Shown piece after piece: positions 48,251 through 58,343 of a stretch of DNA of 64,000 bases (its first letter is position 1; the number at the start of each line of letters is the position of its first letter). The translations under genes were made by a program, and so were the position numbers. Under the pieces are notes generated by a model that was not told the origin of the DNA, did not search any database, and saw nothing but the letters and a program-made list of their open reading frames with translations. Location: NCBI GenBank assembly GCA_007922195.1, contig ML681981.1:16615089-16679088 (forward strand), written 5' to 3'. Origin of the DNA: Podocnemis expansa. Its lineage: Eukaryota; Chordata; Testudines; Podocnemididae.

Positions 48251-49021
48251 CAGGGTTCAGCAATGCAGGCCCAGTGAGTGGTCCCCTTCTGGCTTCCTGG
48301 TAATGCCTTCCAGGGAGCCAGGTGTGCTCTGGGGACTCCTGGTTGGCCCCGGCATCAGGGCCGAATAAGAGGGCTCTCAGCTGGTGCAGGCCCCCCAGTT
48401 TCTTGGCACCGGGGTCACCCCTAACCTCTCACCAGAACTGTGTGAGCTGGAGCCGGCCCAGAGGCTGTGCCACAACCCTTAGCGCTCGCTGGGGGCGGGC
48501 ATGCACTCCCTCCATCCCTCCTTTTGCTGGTGGGGTGAAGCAGCGCTGCCCCACCTACCCCCAGCCGGCTTTCCCTTCCAAGAGCAGCTAGTAGAGAGCT
48601 TCAGCTTGTGGAGATGGGGTCCTGGAATGGCCCACTCCATGGAGTTCAGGCCGCTTTGACCTGGCCCCTCCAGGCCTGAATAGAGGCTACCTGACTCCCA
48701 GGCCCTTGATCAGGCCCATTCAGCCCTGCCATGGCTGGGTCAAAGTGGCCTGAACTCCACAGAGTGGGCCATTCGAGGTCCCCAATCCCACAAGCTGCAG
48801 CTCTCTGCCAGCCACTCAGAGGGATGGCTGGCTGGGGGTAGGCAGGGCAGTGCTACTCCTTCCTGCCAGCAGAGGGAGGGCCGGAGGGAGCACATGCTAC
48901 CTGCACATCCCCCCACCAGCGCTGGGGGCGACAGCACAGCCGCTAGGCCAGTCTGAGCTCATGCACTTGTGGTGGTGGTGGGGGAAATGGCTCTTCTGCT
49001 CTTCTGGGTAGCTGACCCCTG
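48251..49021. mobile_element. 771-bp palindromic hAT-type element with perfect 8-bp target duplication
   Basis: The 8-mer tactagag flanks both ends exactly (48243-48250 and 49022-49029) and fits the hAT target preference (nTCTAGAn-like). The termini cagggttcagcaatgc and, inverted, caggggtcagctaccc match at about 12 of 16 bases. The interior is a long inverted repeat: 48594-48665 pairs with 48733-48806 (for example ggcccactccatggagttcagg against cctgaactccacagagtgggcc). Weaker pairing extends outward (about 48480-48560 with 48840-48935). The loop is about 67 bases. No transposase is encoded. Confidence 0.88.
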
Positions 49022-49029
49022 TACTAGAG

Positions 49030-50150
49030 GCACAGGGCTGACTACACTAGTTCTTGTTTTGTGTGTACTAGCCACTAAAGGAAGTTTCATGGAACTTTGA
49101 AACCATGACACCCTATGCCTTAGTGGCCACACTTTACAAAGAGCAATCAAGAATATAGATATAGGAGGCGCTTTCTAGCAGTGGTTAGCTAAAGAGGATT
49201 TGGTTATGGTATATTTGAAATGTGGGCTCTATTTCTAGTCTAGATAACCTCTTACTGAGGTAGAGCATACTGCTTAATAATAAGCCTTATTAAATACTGG
49301 TTATGAAGGGTACACAATTATTATTAGCAATCAGTAGAAGTGAATCTAGCAATGACAAGTTTCTTGGAGTTTGGCCTAGTTAATATTCCTCTGGGCCAAA
49401 GAGTGTTTTAATGGGAAATGGATAATTTTTATCCTTTTTCCCCATCTGTGTTGGTGTTTCTTCATGAGCTGGGCCTGGGAGGAGTTAAGGCCCCAAACTC
49501 TAGCCTGTGCTTGTTAGGTGACCCAAAGTTATATAATTGGATCAAGGAGGAGGATTCTCTTTTGAGATGAGCTGTCTGTTTTACATAGCAATGAGATTGG
49601 GTGGGAAGAGAGAGGTTCTCTTGCAGTAGAGGCTTGCCAGGATTTAAGCAGTCCTAGCGGACTGTGAGCAGTTGTGAGACCTGCTGTGGTGGAAACTGTA
49701 GAGAAGTGGATCGGTGAGCCCCTCAAGTGGTGCTCTGATACTTGGGCCTAAACAACTATCTGATGGCTAACGGGGATTTACTGTGCTCAGATAAGGGCCA
49801 AGTGACAGCAGGATCAGGGATGGAAGCTGTAACCTTGCCCTCCTGAGCCTGAAGCAGAAAAATAGAGAGGGAAAGGTCTGCTACAGGAGACTTGTGAAGA
49901 TTGCCTGTGCCTGGAATGGCTAGCACAGTTTTGTTCTAGGACCAAATATCTTAAAGCAAACTCCAAGAAGAAGAATTTTGATCAAAACTTCTGGGTCAGA
50001 GTAAATTGTTCGGAGAGTTGAAGTGGAAACTGAGGTTGAGAAATGATTCAGTGGAGTATGTTGACTCTAGTACAGTGCCATTCAGATCTTAAATGCTGTG
50101 TGAAGTTCAGGAACAAAGAAGTGAGGTGATGTATATGCTATGTTGTCTAA
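49030..50150. other. Intronic sequence, nothing recognised
   Basis: About 1.1 kb of mixed composition. No repeat ends or coding motifs were identified. Confidence 0.45.
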
Positions 50151-50443
50151 CAGGAGTTCCCAAGCTTTTCCATTACATTGATCACTACATCTTCACTGAA
50201 AGCTTTTCTGGACTACCATGTAAGCAAGCCAGTTTAGACATTCTTTTTAACATAGCCTCTGGCTGATGGGAGCCAAACTTGTATATCAAGGGCTATTTAA
50301 AACATAGCTATTTCTAATAATTTATTATGCTCACTCACAAACATATTGCATTCATCATGGCGCATTTACCTGCAGTAATTATCCTTCCCCCCACCCCCAG
50401 CTGACTTGCAGGACTCTCACAGACCACAGGTTAGGAACCACTG
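50151..50443. mobile_element. 293-bp hAT (Charlie-like) non-autonomous element
   Basis: The left end caggagttcccaagct and the right end (reverse complement) cagtggttcctaacct are the typical Charlie-type inverted termini. The flanking 8-mers ttgtctaa and ttctggaa share only 5 of 8 positions, so the duplication is decayed. AT-rich interior, no coding. Confidence 0.62.
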
Positions 50444-50639
50444 TTCTGGAATGATGACGGGTGTTGAGAATACATCATTGTGATGCAGCTTGAATCTGAG
50501 GTTCTGCTGGGCTTCCTTACCCTTCCAACCATGCTTCAGCTGATGATATAGGCAGCCATTCCAAGCCCTGTCGTCACCCGACACAGCAGCACGTGGCACC
50601 ACACATCCACCTGTGTCACATGACTACTCTACTGAGCCA

Positions 50640-51180
50640 CTTGTGATCACTGTAAAGTAACCCCCAAAGTCCCCAGTTCTTACTATCTGTGATTATACTG
50701 TCTTGCAATGGATAAAAATTTATTCAGTACAAGCTCATTAATAATCTCCTCCCCGACAAAGTGGGGGAAAATGTACACCCACCCCCTGTTAACCTGCGCT
50801 GAGATTCCCTTAACAGTCAAAACATCCCATATTTTTATTTTGTTAAAATACAAACATTAAACAAATTTACTACCTATAAAGAATAGATTTTAAGTGATTG
50901 TAAGCATAAAAAGACTAGAAATAGTTACCAAAGAAATAAAATAAGATTTCAGTCTAAATTCTATACACCAATGGTATTTTAATCTAGAAATGTCTCACCC
51001 TGAAGGACAATACAAGCAGATTACACATCTTCAGCATATAGGCTGTAAAGGTCCATGCATGGGAGACAGGGCTGTCCACTATCGGTCAAACAATCCATTG
51101 CCTACCTGTGTCTTTGTTAAATCCCCATTGTATACTCTTTACGCTATAATTAACTATAACCTGTCAAAAACGACGAGGGA
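50640..51180 (-). mobile_element. LTR-retroelement-like segment
   Basis: The + strand words caaatttactacctataaag, atagattttaagtgattgta and ataaaaagactagaaatag, then gttaccaaagaaataaaat, occur in the same order in a common turtle LTR-type repeat as I recall it. It lies antisense to PRKG1. Edges and exact family are uncertain, and no viral or transposon protein is visible. Confidence 0.38.
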
Positions 51181-51614
51181 AAATCAAAATGGAATTTATG
51201 AAAGTGTTAGGGAGTCTGGGGGTCACAGCCATGCCAGGGGGTCCCTCCCTCATGCATGTGGCTACTGCAGGTGTCAGTCTCCCTTCCATGCAGGATGCTA
51301 CCTTTTTATCCCCATTGCCATGACATCTGTCTGGCCTCCTCAAGCCCTGCACAGCCTGCAGTCCCTTGGCAGCTGCCACTCACAGCCAGACTTGCCAGCG
51401 CTGTCACAGTTTCACATGGAGCTGTTGGCTGTGGCTGTGGTGCTCAGCTCTGCCTGTGCCCTGGAGCACGATGGCTCTCCAGAGAGCATGGCTGGAGCCC
51501 ACCTGGCAGGCAGGTGAGGGTTGAGGGTGGCCAACAATGCTGGGTAGTGGAGGGGATGGGATGTTTCTGCTGTCGGACCTGCTTATCTGGTCCCTGGTCT
51601 CAAGCGCAGTTACC
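51181..51614. repeat. GC-richer block leading into a tandem repeat
   Basis: C/T/G-rich sequence (cctgcacagcctgcagtccc, ggctgtggctgtggtg) with long readings on both strands. It probably belongs to the same GC-rich insert as the 181-bp tandem repeat that follows. No domain was recognised. Confidence 0.35.
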
Positions 51615-51970
51615 CCTGGCCTCAGTCTCTACCCCCTCGGGGCTGCTCCCTGAACCCTGAAAGGTCCCTGCCCTGTGGGCACCCTCACAGCACAATAGGA
51701 AACGGTAATGTGTGCATGTAATGCCTGGCAGATGAAGGGCAGGGGTGGCTGACAGTGCCAAGCAAAGGAGGAGGTGACATCCTTGCCATGGGACCCCTGG
51801 CCTCAGTCCCTGCCCCCTCATGGCTGCTCCCTGAACTCCCAAATCTCCCTGGTCGCCCGCACAGTACAGCAGGAGCCAGTAATGTGCACATGTGTGGGGC
51901 AGGCAGTGCTACTGGATGACTGGAGTGGAGGCTGCCTGCACATGCACACATTACACTTCACATCATGCAC
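51615..51970. repeat. 181-bp tandem repeat (two units)
   Basis: The word cctggcctcagtc begins at 51615 and again at 51796. Both are followed by equivalents of 'cccctc.gggctgctccctgaac', a 'cacagcaca/cacagtaca' segment and 'gtaatgtg...catgt'. The units differ at perhaps one base in six. The second unit ends in a CACATGCACACATT-rich tail. Confidence 0.75.
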
Positions 51971-53929
51971 GTGCACACATAGCAAATGAGTATAGTAGAC
52001 AGATGCTTTCCCTGATGGGCCATTAGCATGTCTGGCTACTTCATTATTGTACCTGAAAAGCTGGTTTATGGTGGTTCACACCTTACAAAATGTTCTAGTA
52101 GCATTTACAACAGTATTTTATTAATTCACTTATAATGATACCACATACAATCTTTCTTACTTAACTTAAATCCTCTTCGTATCTAAGTGGTACATAAGGC
52201 GTCTACTAGAGACCTTGATTGGCCGCATGTTCGGTGATGTTGTTCCAGGTTAGACCCTGGCCCAAATGAAGACAGTGGCAGAACTCTCATCATTTCAGTA
52301 AGGCTGGAACTTGTGCTTTCTGATGTCTCACTACACACTCTAAGATTTCCACTCATCTCTGTTTGTCATGTACGTTGATAAAAACATTTATTTCCTGGGT
52401 ATTTGGCAGTGGATACTTGATGGGCCAAGTATTAATATCTGGTTTGAGTAACACAATGTCTTTAGACATTCATTTCCCCCATTTCATATTTACCACATTG
52501 ACATACAACATATTTCCTGCTATCGTGTTAGGAACTGCAGAACTGTGCACCTCCTGTTGTACTGATGCACAGTAAAAGGGAAAAAGTTTCCCAAGATTAT
52601 TCCTTGGAGCCGTCTAATGTGGATGTGGCTGTTGTGTGCTGATAATCTGGATGATGATGCTCAAGAATGCTGTTGATTGTGGACTGGGATTTCTTTTGTG
52701 GTGATGGTGAATGATTTTGTTCAGTATTGCAGGTTTATTCTACTACCCAGGATTATTTTATAGTTGTGTAGTGTTATACATGCATGGTAGATTGGGGCAG
52801 GTTTTCTGAAGAAAGTGTGAGCCTCTCCAAAGCAGTTTACAGAAAAGGGATGTATAAATTGTGTTTCTCTTTTAAACAAGTTGTCTTCAATCTTCTAAAC
52901 CTCTGCTCTGCAACCACTCTTCTCTCCACTGGCAGGATGGCTTCAGTGTGTGATAGCTGCCTTAAATGAAATTAGATTTCAAAAACAGTTAAACAGAATT
53001 GTTTTCTGTCTTCCCTATAATTTTATGAGATCCTGAGACACACACATGTGGATTAGATGTTAATGCTGCTTTTTGTGGTACTTACTCAACTCTACTCCAT
53101 ATATAAGCACTTATCACAAGGAAGGTCTGTTTTTGTCAATTCATTGCTTTCCTATAAATAAAATATGTGGTAAATGTGAACAGCATGTGCAAGCCTTTTC
53201 TGTTTTGGCCTTGCTGTGGAGTTTAATTTCCTTCATTCTACATAATCCTACATACATAATCTGGCATCATGCCATTACTCATTACTTTTTTTTTTAGCTT
53301 CCCCGTCGAGAACAGCTGCTTTTAGGAGTCTCTCAGTAGTGCATTAAAAGCAAAGCAAAGCCAAGCCTCAGGGCTGCTGCATCTTTACATAATTTCTGTT
53401 GCAAAGAAACAATGATATGCAACAATCATTTTGTTTTGTTTTTTCTTAATTCAAATGACCCCTTCTAACAACAAGAAGCCGCACCAGTTTATCTTTTACC
53501 CCCCATTTAATATATATCTCAGTGCTTGTATCTTTATGTTAATACACCTACACAAAGCATGTAAAGTACATGATTAAGTGAACAGACTAGACCCTGATAT
53601 TAAGGTAACTGTCTCAATGTATTTTATCAAATATGAAGATGAATTTTCATGCGCCCTGCCACCATGTGTTAAAAGTTTTGTAGTTCACTTTAACATGTTG
53701 CAATTTCAAACAGATCCTGGAGACAAGCCATTTCTTGCAATATTTGTTTGAATTTTACTACTTATAATTCATTTGAACAGCTCAAAAATAAACACACTAC
53801 TAGGATTTTGATTAGAGTTCCATCATATCAACTGCACAGCAGTGGAACTTCAAGATTGATTTGTAGCTTAGCGTAGATCCTAAGCACAGTCAGATTGGGT
53901 TATGTGCCATGCAGTTTCTGTCCCTTGCT
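51971..53929. other. Intronic sequence, nothing recognised
   Basis: About 2 kb without recognisable features beyond a T run at 53287-53297. Confidence 0.45.
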
Positions 53930-56045
53930 CCTCTCTAACTTCATATGACATCCCTCTTCAGTGACTTCTCTCACAAGACACTGCTCCTTGAGCAGGTTCA
54001 GTCTTTACTGACCCTAGGGGCTGTAGAGAGTGTCCCTTTTCAGCAGTGGGGACAGTGGTGGTTCTCCTGATATTCCTGATCCTGAAGTCCAGGGGAGGGA
54101 TGAGACCAATCCTGGACCGCCACAATCTCACAAAGACATCAGCCGACCAACTATCCTCCCTGTCTCAAATCACAACAACTTGTTTGCTGCTCTGGAACTT
54201 CAGGAGGCTTATTTTCACAAAGCAATCCTTCTAAGTCACAGACACTCTGTCGTATTTGTCATGACTGGCCAACGCTATCAGTACACTATGTTGCCTTTCA
54301 CTCAGTTTTCCACCTTCTGCTTTTTATTAAGTGCCTGACTGTGATAAACAGCATATCTCACATCTTCTCACATTTGGGTGAGTTCACATTACGATCATTT
54401 TGTCTAAACAGCAGGAAGTCAACATTGGTTCCAATTCAAAGAATTGAGTTCATTGAGGCCCTGCTAGATTTAATGAGTTCTACTGACTGATTCCAGATAA
54501 TTTGCCACCTACCTCTTGAGCTGCAGTTTCAAGCCTCAGCTAGAGGCTGGGTATTCCTGATGATGCTAGGCCATAAAGCTGGATGCATTCAGGTACCCAG
54601 ACTGTGTTCGCTTCTCTTCAGATGTGGCTGAAGTAAGTCTGTCATCTGATTTGTCATGCTTTGGATAGCAGTGTTTTCATACTCACTGACAACATTATTA
54701 AGGTTTATTATGTGAATGGAGTGGGTGAGCAGACTCCAATGGGCAGAACTGCCTTCCTTGCTTCAGGAAAAGCACAACCTCCTTGGCTAATCACTTAGTG
54801 AATGTTCAAAGTTGCCTGTAGAAGTTTTCTCCCTGAATCATATTGATCTTAGAAGCTCGGTGTCCTATGGATCTTTTTCACAGTTTGGGGAATTCTGATG
54901 ATTGACTGTGTTCACTATAAAAGCCAACAAGAAAAACTGCTGTTTTGCTTCTGAAAGGTTCTTTGATCAATGCTTTCTACTTGAGTTGAGAATTGGTGCT
55001 ATTGTATGTTTTTCCTCCCATTCTGATCATTCCATGGGCAATTCTTAAGCTGAATTTGGACATGTCAAACCTATTCTAAATGCAGCATGGCTCAGACAAT
55101 GTTGGTTCTCTGATCTTCTCATGCTATTGGTTCAGCTCCAATATCCCTTCCTCTTTATCTCAGCTTCCTGACTTAACATTACAGTCACATTTTACATGCA
55201 GGCTACAGCTCTCTGCATCTCAGTGTGGAAGCTACTTGTAGAGATGAGGAAGAAGAATGATTGATTGATTTCAAAGGCTATCTGGCAAATCTTGCTTAAT
55301 AGTAGAAAGTCTTTCACCAGAGTGGCCTATTCAGTCAAGTGGAAGCAGTTTTCATACGGTTTTTAGCTCAGAATCCAACCAAAGCTAGTTTGGACTTAGG
55401 GTATCTTGGTGTACCTGTTAGTCTTCTGGTCTTGAACTTCATTCATTGATTTATTTGATTGCACATCCACCTGGAGATGATTTTGATTTTCCTCTGCCCG
55501 TCAGTTCATTTAAATTCTACAGCAGTGAGGTTCTTGAAATGTCCCCAGCCACCAGTAAAAGTTGATTGGTTCTTTATGGGACCTTACTCTTGTCTTAGCA
55601 GCTTTTATGATACCTCTGGTTGAACTTTGACAACTTCTTCAGCCTCCCATCTGCGCAAGAAAACCGCCTTCCTTATGCTAGTAGCCTTTGCAAGAAGCAT
55701 GGTTAAATCACAGGATCTGAGGAAGTGGGATCTTCTCCCACAAAAGCTCATGCAAAAAATAAATCTGTTAGTCTTAAAGTGCCACACAACTCCTTGTTGT
55801 TTGTGATGGCTGAGCCCTCTTCTATGTAATTTTCTGAAGGTTGAGAAATACCACAGTCACACCTGAGTGGTTCCCCAGTTTCACTTGACCCAGCTATATA
55901 TGTACCATTGTTCTTCTGTCAGCCTCATTCAACCCTAGAAGAAAGCAACATCTTCAAACACTGAATGTCAGAAAATGTTTAGCTTCTTATCTGAATAGGA
56001 TCAAACCTTTCCATTTCTCATCTCTCTTGCTTCATGTATATGAAA
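53930..56045 (+). pseudogene. DIRS-like (tyrosine-recombinase) retrotransposon, decayed
   Basis: Read across frames, the order matches a DIRS pol. Reverse transcriptase: GMRPILDRHNL (near 54096), FAALELQEAYFHKAIL (54189-54236) and YQYTMLPF (54280-54303). Next are the connection/RNase H-like parts with VPIQRIEFIEALLDL near 54430-54475, VFLMMLGHKAGCIQV near 54550-54595, and a SDNIIKVYYVNG-like stretch near 54680-54720. Then comes FSSHSDHSMG...WLRQCWFSDL (55010-55120). The recombinase region has LWDLTLVLAAF (55573-55605), KTAFLMLVAFARS (55660-55700), MAEPSSM (55806) and CQPHSTLEE...LNVRKCLASYLNRIKPF (about 55920-56010). Many stops and frameshifts. Family members integrate with a tyrosine recombinase, not a DDE integrase. 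The terminal repeats were not identified. Confidence 0.78.
55712..55802 (-). mobile_element. Repeat of the 'agactaacaaatttatt' family nested in the DIRS recombinase region
   Basis: The words gaggaagtgggatcttctcc, cacaaaagctcatgcaaaaa, aatctgttagtcttaaagtg and actccttgttgtttg are the right arm of the family. They interrupt the recombinase coding match between 'AFARSM' and 'MAEPSSM', so the repeat inserted after the DIRS copy. A target duplication was not clear. Confidence 0.78.
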
Positions 56046-56751
56046 TGAAGGGTTAAACTGTCTCTTTGCAGACTGTCTCCAGGGAGATAACTTTATGCAT
56101 CAATATAGTATATAGTGTAGTATGGACTTTGCCTCCTAGGCAGCTGCATCTACTTAAAAAATAAACCTTTACCTTTACCTGTATTGTTGTTCAACATGTG
56201 ATGTACATGTGTATTCCACAATCCACCCTCTGTCCCCTCTGCATTAGAGCCAATACTTCTGATATTTGGGTGAGAAGAAACTGAGGGGGTCAGGGTCACC
56301 ATCCTTCCATGGCCAGGAGACAGGATAGAGCTGCAGGGCATGAATGATGTCTGCACAGGTACTGCTGGGTAAAGTTCTACATTCTTGGTGAGCTGGACAT
56401 ACACACAGCTAGGGAGAATACATATCTGCATCGCATCTCAAAGAACAATAGTATGTAACTTTAATATCTATCATGTAGCAACTAGCATAGGTTTTTATAG
56501 TAAAGTAATATTTGGATGCTTTGATTATGAAATGAAATCTAGCAACTTATTTTAAGTTTCTTGTTTAAACTTTAGGTGCAGCATTTAAAGGTGGATGGTG
56601 TAAATTTTGTGAAGTGATGGATTTTTTTAAGGTTGGAAGGGACAAAGCTCATTCAGTCTTATCTTCTGCAAAACACAAGCTAGAGAATTTCATTCAGCAG
56701 TATGTGCGTAATGAAGAGATGTGCAGAAATGAAGAATTGGCTGTTCATTGA
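56046..56751. other. Intronic sequence, nothing recognised
   Basis: May hold the decayed 3' end of the DIRS-like copy. No terminal repeat or other motif was visible. Confidence 0.4.
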
Positions 56752-56880
56752 TAGGTTCATAGAGTTTAGAGCTAGAAGGGACCACTAGACCAAGACTTGG
56801 CCTCCCATATATCACAGGCAAACAGAGCCCGAAATTAGACCAAAGTATTATCAGTGCAGAATATTAGATGGTTATGTGTC
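56752..56880 (-). mobile_element. CR1 3' tail fragment
   Basis: On + it reads ggttcatagagtttagagct, agaagggaccactagacc, then tcccatatatcacaggcaaa. This is the reverse complement of a standard CR1 3' end (…GGCCTCTAGTGGTCCCTTCTGGC…). Only the last 100-130 bases of the element remain. Confidence 0.75.
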
Positions 56881-58200
56881 ACAGGCAGAGAATAGCAGGG
56901 ACTGACATGCACAAATGCTCAGGTCTCCATAAAGGCAGGGAAATGACTGTGAGCTATCCAAATAATCTTGGCAATAATAATAATGTCCTAACTATTTTAA
57001 AGGGTTAGACTTCTTGTAATCTGTGTAATATTTTTTGTCAGGGTACTAACATATGGATTCTCATAAAACTCCCATTTAACCTTAACTGTGTTTTAATTAC
57101 TTGTTTTGGTTTTGCTTTTGTTTTTGTTTTTGTTTTTTTTTTGTTTTTTTTTTGTTTCGGAAAGGGGGGATGAGATGTAACTTCATATGAATATAGTTCA
57201 TGATCCCACAAGCACCCTTTTCACCAGAACTTTCATGACACGTGGGATGAAAGCTTCATTTGCAGAATCCTAGTCCAGAGATCAATAGATAAATTATATA
57301 AATGTGAGCAGGTATGGGGTTTGGGTTTCTTTCTTCTTGTTAGTGGATCACAGCCTTCTTTTTGGTCAGCTTAGATGGTTCACTCCTGTTGCATTTTCCA
57401 TTCTTATGATGTTTTGTTTCACTATAAATAACCATGCATTCCCCCACATTTGTACTGTACTTACTTTCCATGTTGCCTGTTAGAAATCATACTTCAACAC
57501 TATTTCTAAACTAGTATCCATATAGTAGGTGGTGTGGCTGGTTTTTGGTTTTTTTTTACATTTTCCTCCCCGGCAGTCTTTTTTCCTCTAAAATTGTTTG
57601 AAGACTACAAATTGGAGCTGACTTTTTTTCTTTCTATAAAGCCTCTCCTTTTAAATACCTTGTATGGTCCTACTATATTTGTAGTGTTGGTAAGCAGATA
57701 AAACAGACTTGCTAAGTAAGATAAGATGCTCAAAAAGAAAAGATACTCTAAGATGTGAATTAAATAATGGCCATGAGTCAAAGTAATTTTTCTTTTGATA
57801 ATAGCTTCCTTATTCATGGATGAATGTTCCCAAGGATTAGTTTTTCTGGGTTTTTTTTAAGCAAGATTAGCCGGTTTGTTTTTCATGTTTGATTGTAAAT
57901 GTGAATCTTTTGCTTTTTAATACAAAAAAAGAATTTCACTCAAAAGTGTCTTATGTAAAATGAAATTGCATGTTGTTCTAGTGTGCCATTAAGATTTTGT
58001 CTCCATTAAGAAACTTCAATATCTCTTTATAAGCTTTATTTATAGAATAATTGTTTCTAAGGATTATGATGATATAATTCCCTTTCTGTGGTATAGTTTT
58101 AAATTGGTCTTATTTAAAAGGTTCTGATTTTCTTAATTACAACATTCTGTCTAGAGCAAAAAATCAGAACAGAGATGAGAAAGAAGCTTGCAACTTAAAA
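56881..58200. other. Intronic sequence with a T-rich tract
   Basis: A (TTTTG)n-like tract runs from about 57110 to 57165. The remainder up to the splice acceptor is AT-rich and shows no repeat ends. Sequence just upstream of the exon may be constrained, but this cannot be judged by eye. Confidence 0.5.
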
Positions 58201-58223
58201 CAGTATTTTTTTTCCCCCCACAG
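58201..58223 (+). other. PRKG1: Splice acceptor and polypyrimidine tract of the PRKG1 exon
   Basis: A T/C-rich run (atttttttttccccccca) is followed by CAG at 58221-58223, directly before the coding sequence. This is a strong canonical 3' splice site. Its position fixes the exon start because the homologous reading frame begins at the next base. Confidence 0.92.
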
Positions 58224-58337
58224 ATGGGAAGGTTGAAGTGACAAAAGAAGGTGTGAAACTGTGCACCATGGGACCTGGCAAAGTATTTGGGGAACTAGCC
58301 ATCCTTTACAACTGCACCCGGACAGCAACCGTCAAAA
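58224..58337 (+). CDS. PRKG1: PRKG1 internal coding exon (cGMP-dependent protein kinase 1, part of CNB-A domain)
   Basis: The exon encodes 37 complete codons. Its first two bases complete a split Asp codon from the previous exon, and its last base starts the next codon. The product is the serine/threonine kinase that mediates cytosolic cGMP signalling. The reading contains [19 protein letters not shown] (the Asp is split), then the phosphate-binding cassette [17 protein letters not shown]. The cassette Glu (GELA), Arg (RTAT) and following Thr contact the cyclic phosphate and, in this family, favour cGMP. The peptide matches the first (A) cyclic-nucleotide-binding domain of PRKG1 as I remember it. 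PRKG2 differs just before the cassette, so PRKG1 is preferred. The reading frame is open, with an AG acceptor before the exon and a GTAAG donor after it. No other PRKG1 exon was recognised, which fits the very large introns known for this gene. Confidence 0.96.
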
Positions 58338-58343
58338 GTAAGA
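58338..58343 (+). other. PRKG1: Splice donor of the PRKG1 exon
   Basis: The sequence AAA|GTAAGA matches the vertebrate 5' splice site at positions +1 to +5. The PRKG1 protein match stops exactly here, leaving a phase-1 split codon for the next exon. Confidence 0.93.

Larger units (their letters stand above)
1..58223 (+). other. PRKG1: PRKG1 upstream intron (3' part; 5' end outside window)
   Basis: No upstream PRKG1 exon could be recognised anywhere before 58224. The expected preceding peptide of the A domain was looked for and not seen. The whole stretch is therefore inferred to be one intron, filled with interspersed repeats listed separately. An undetected short alternative exon cannot be excluded by eye. 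Confidence 0.8.

Noticed and set aside
50990..51660. 175- and 134-codon + frames, one with a signal-peptide-like Leu/Ala stretch
   Set aside because: The region is GC-rich repeat DNA leading into a 181-bp tandem repeat. The two frames overlap and neither resembles a known protein.
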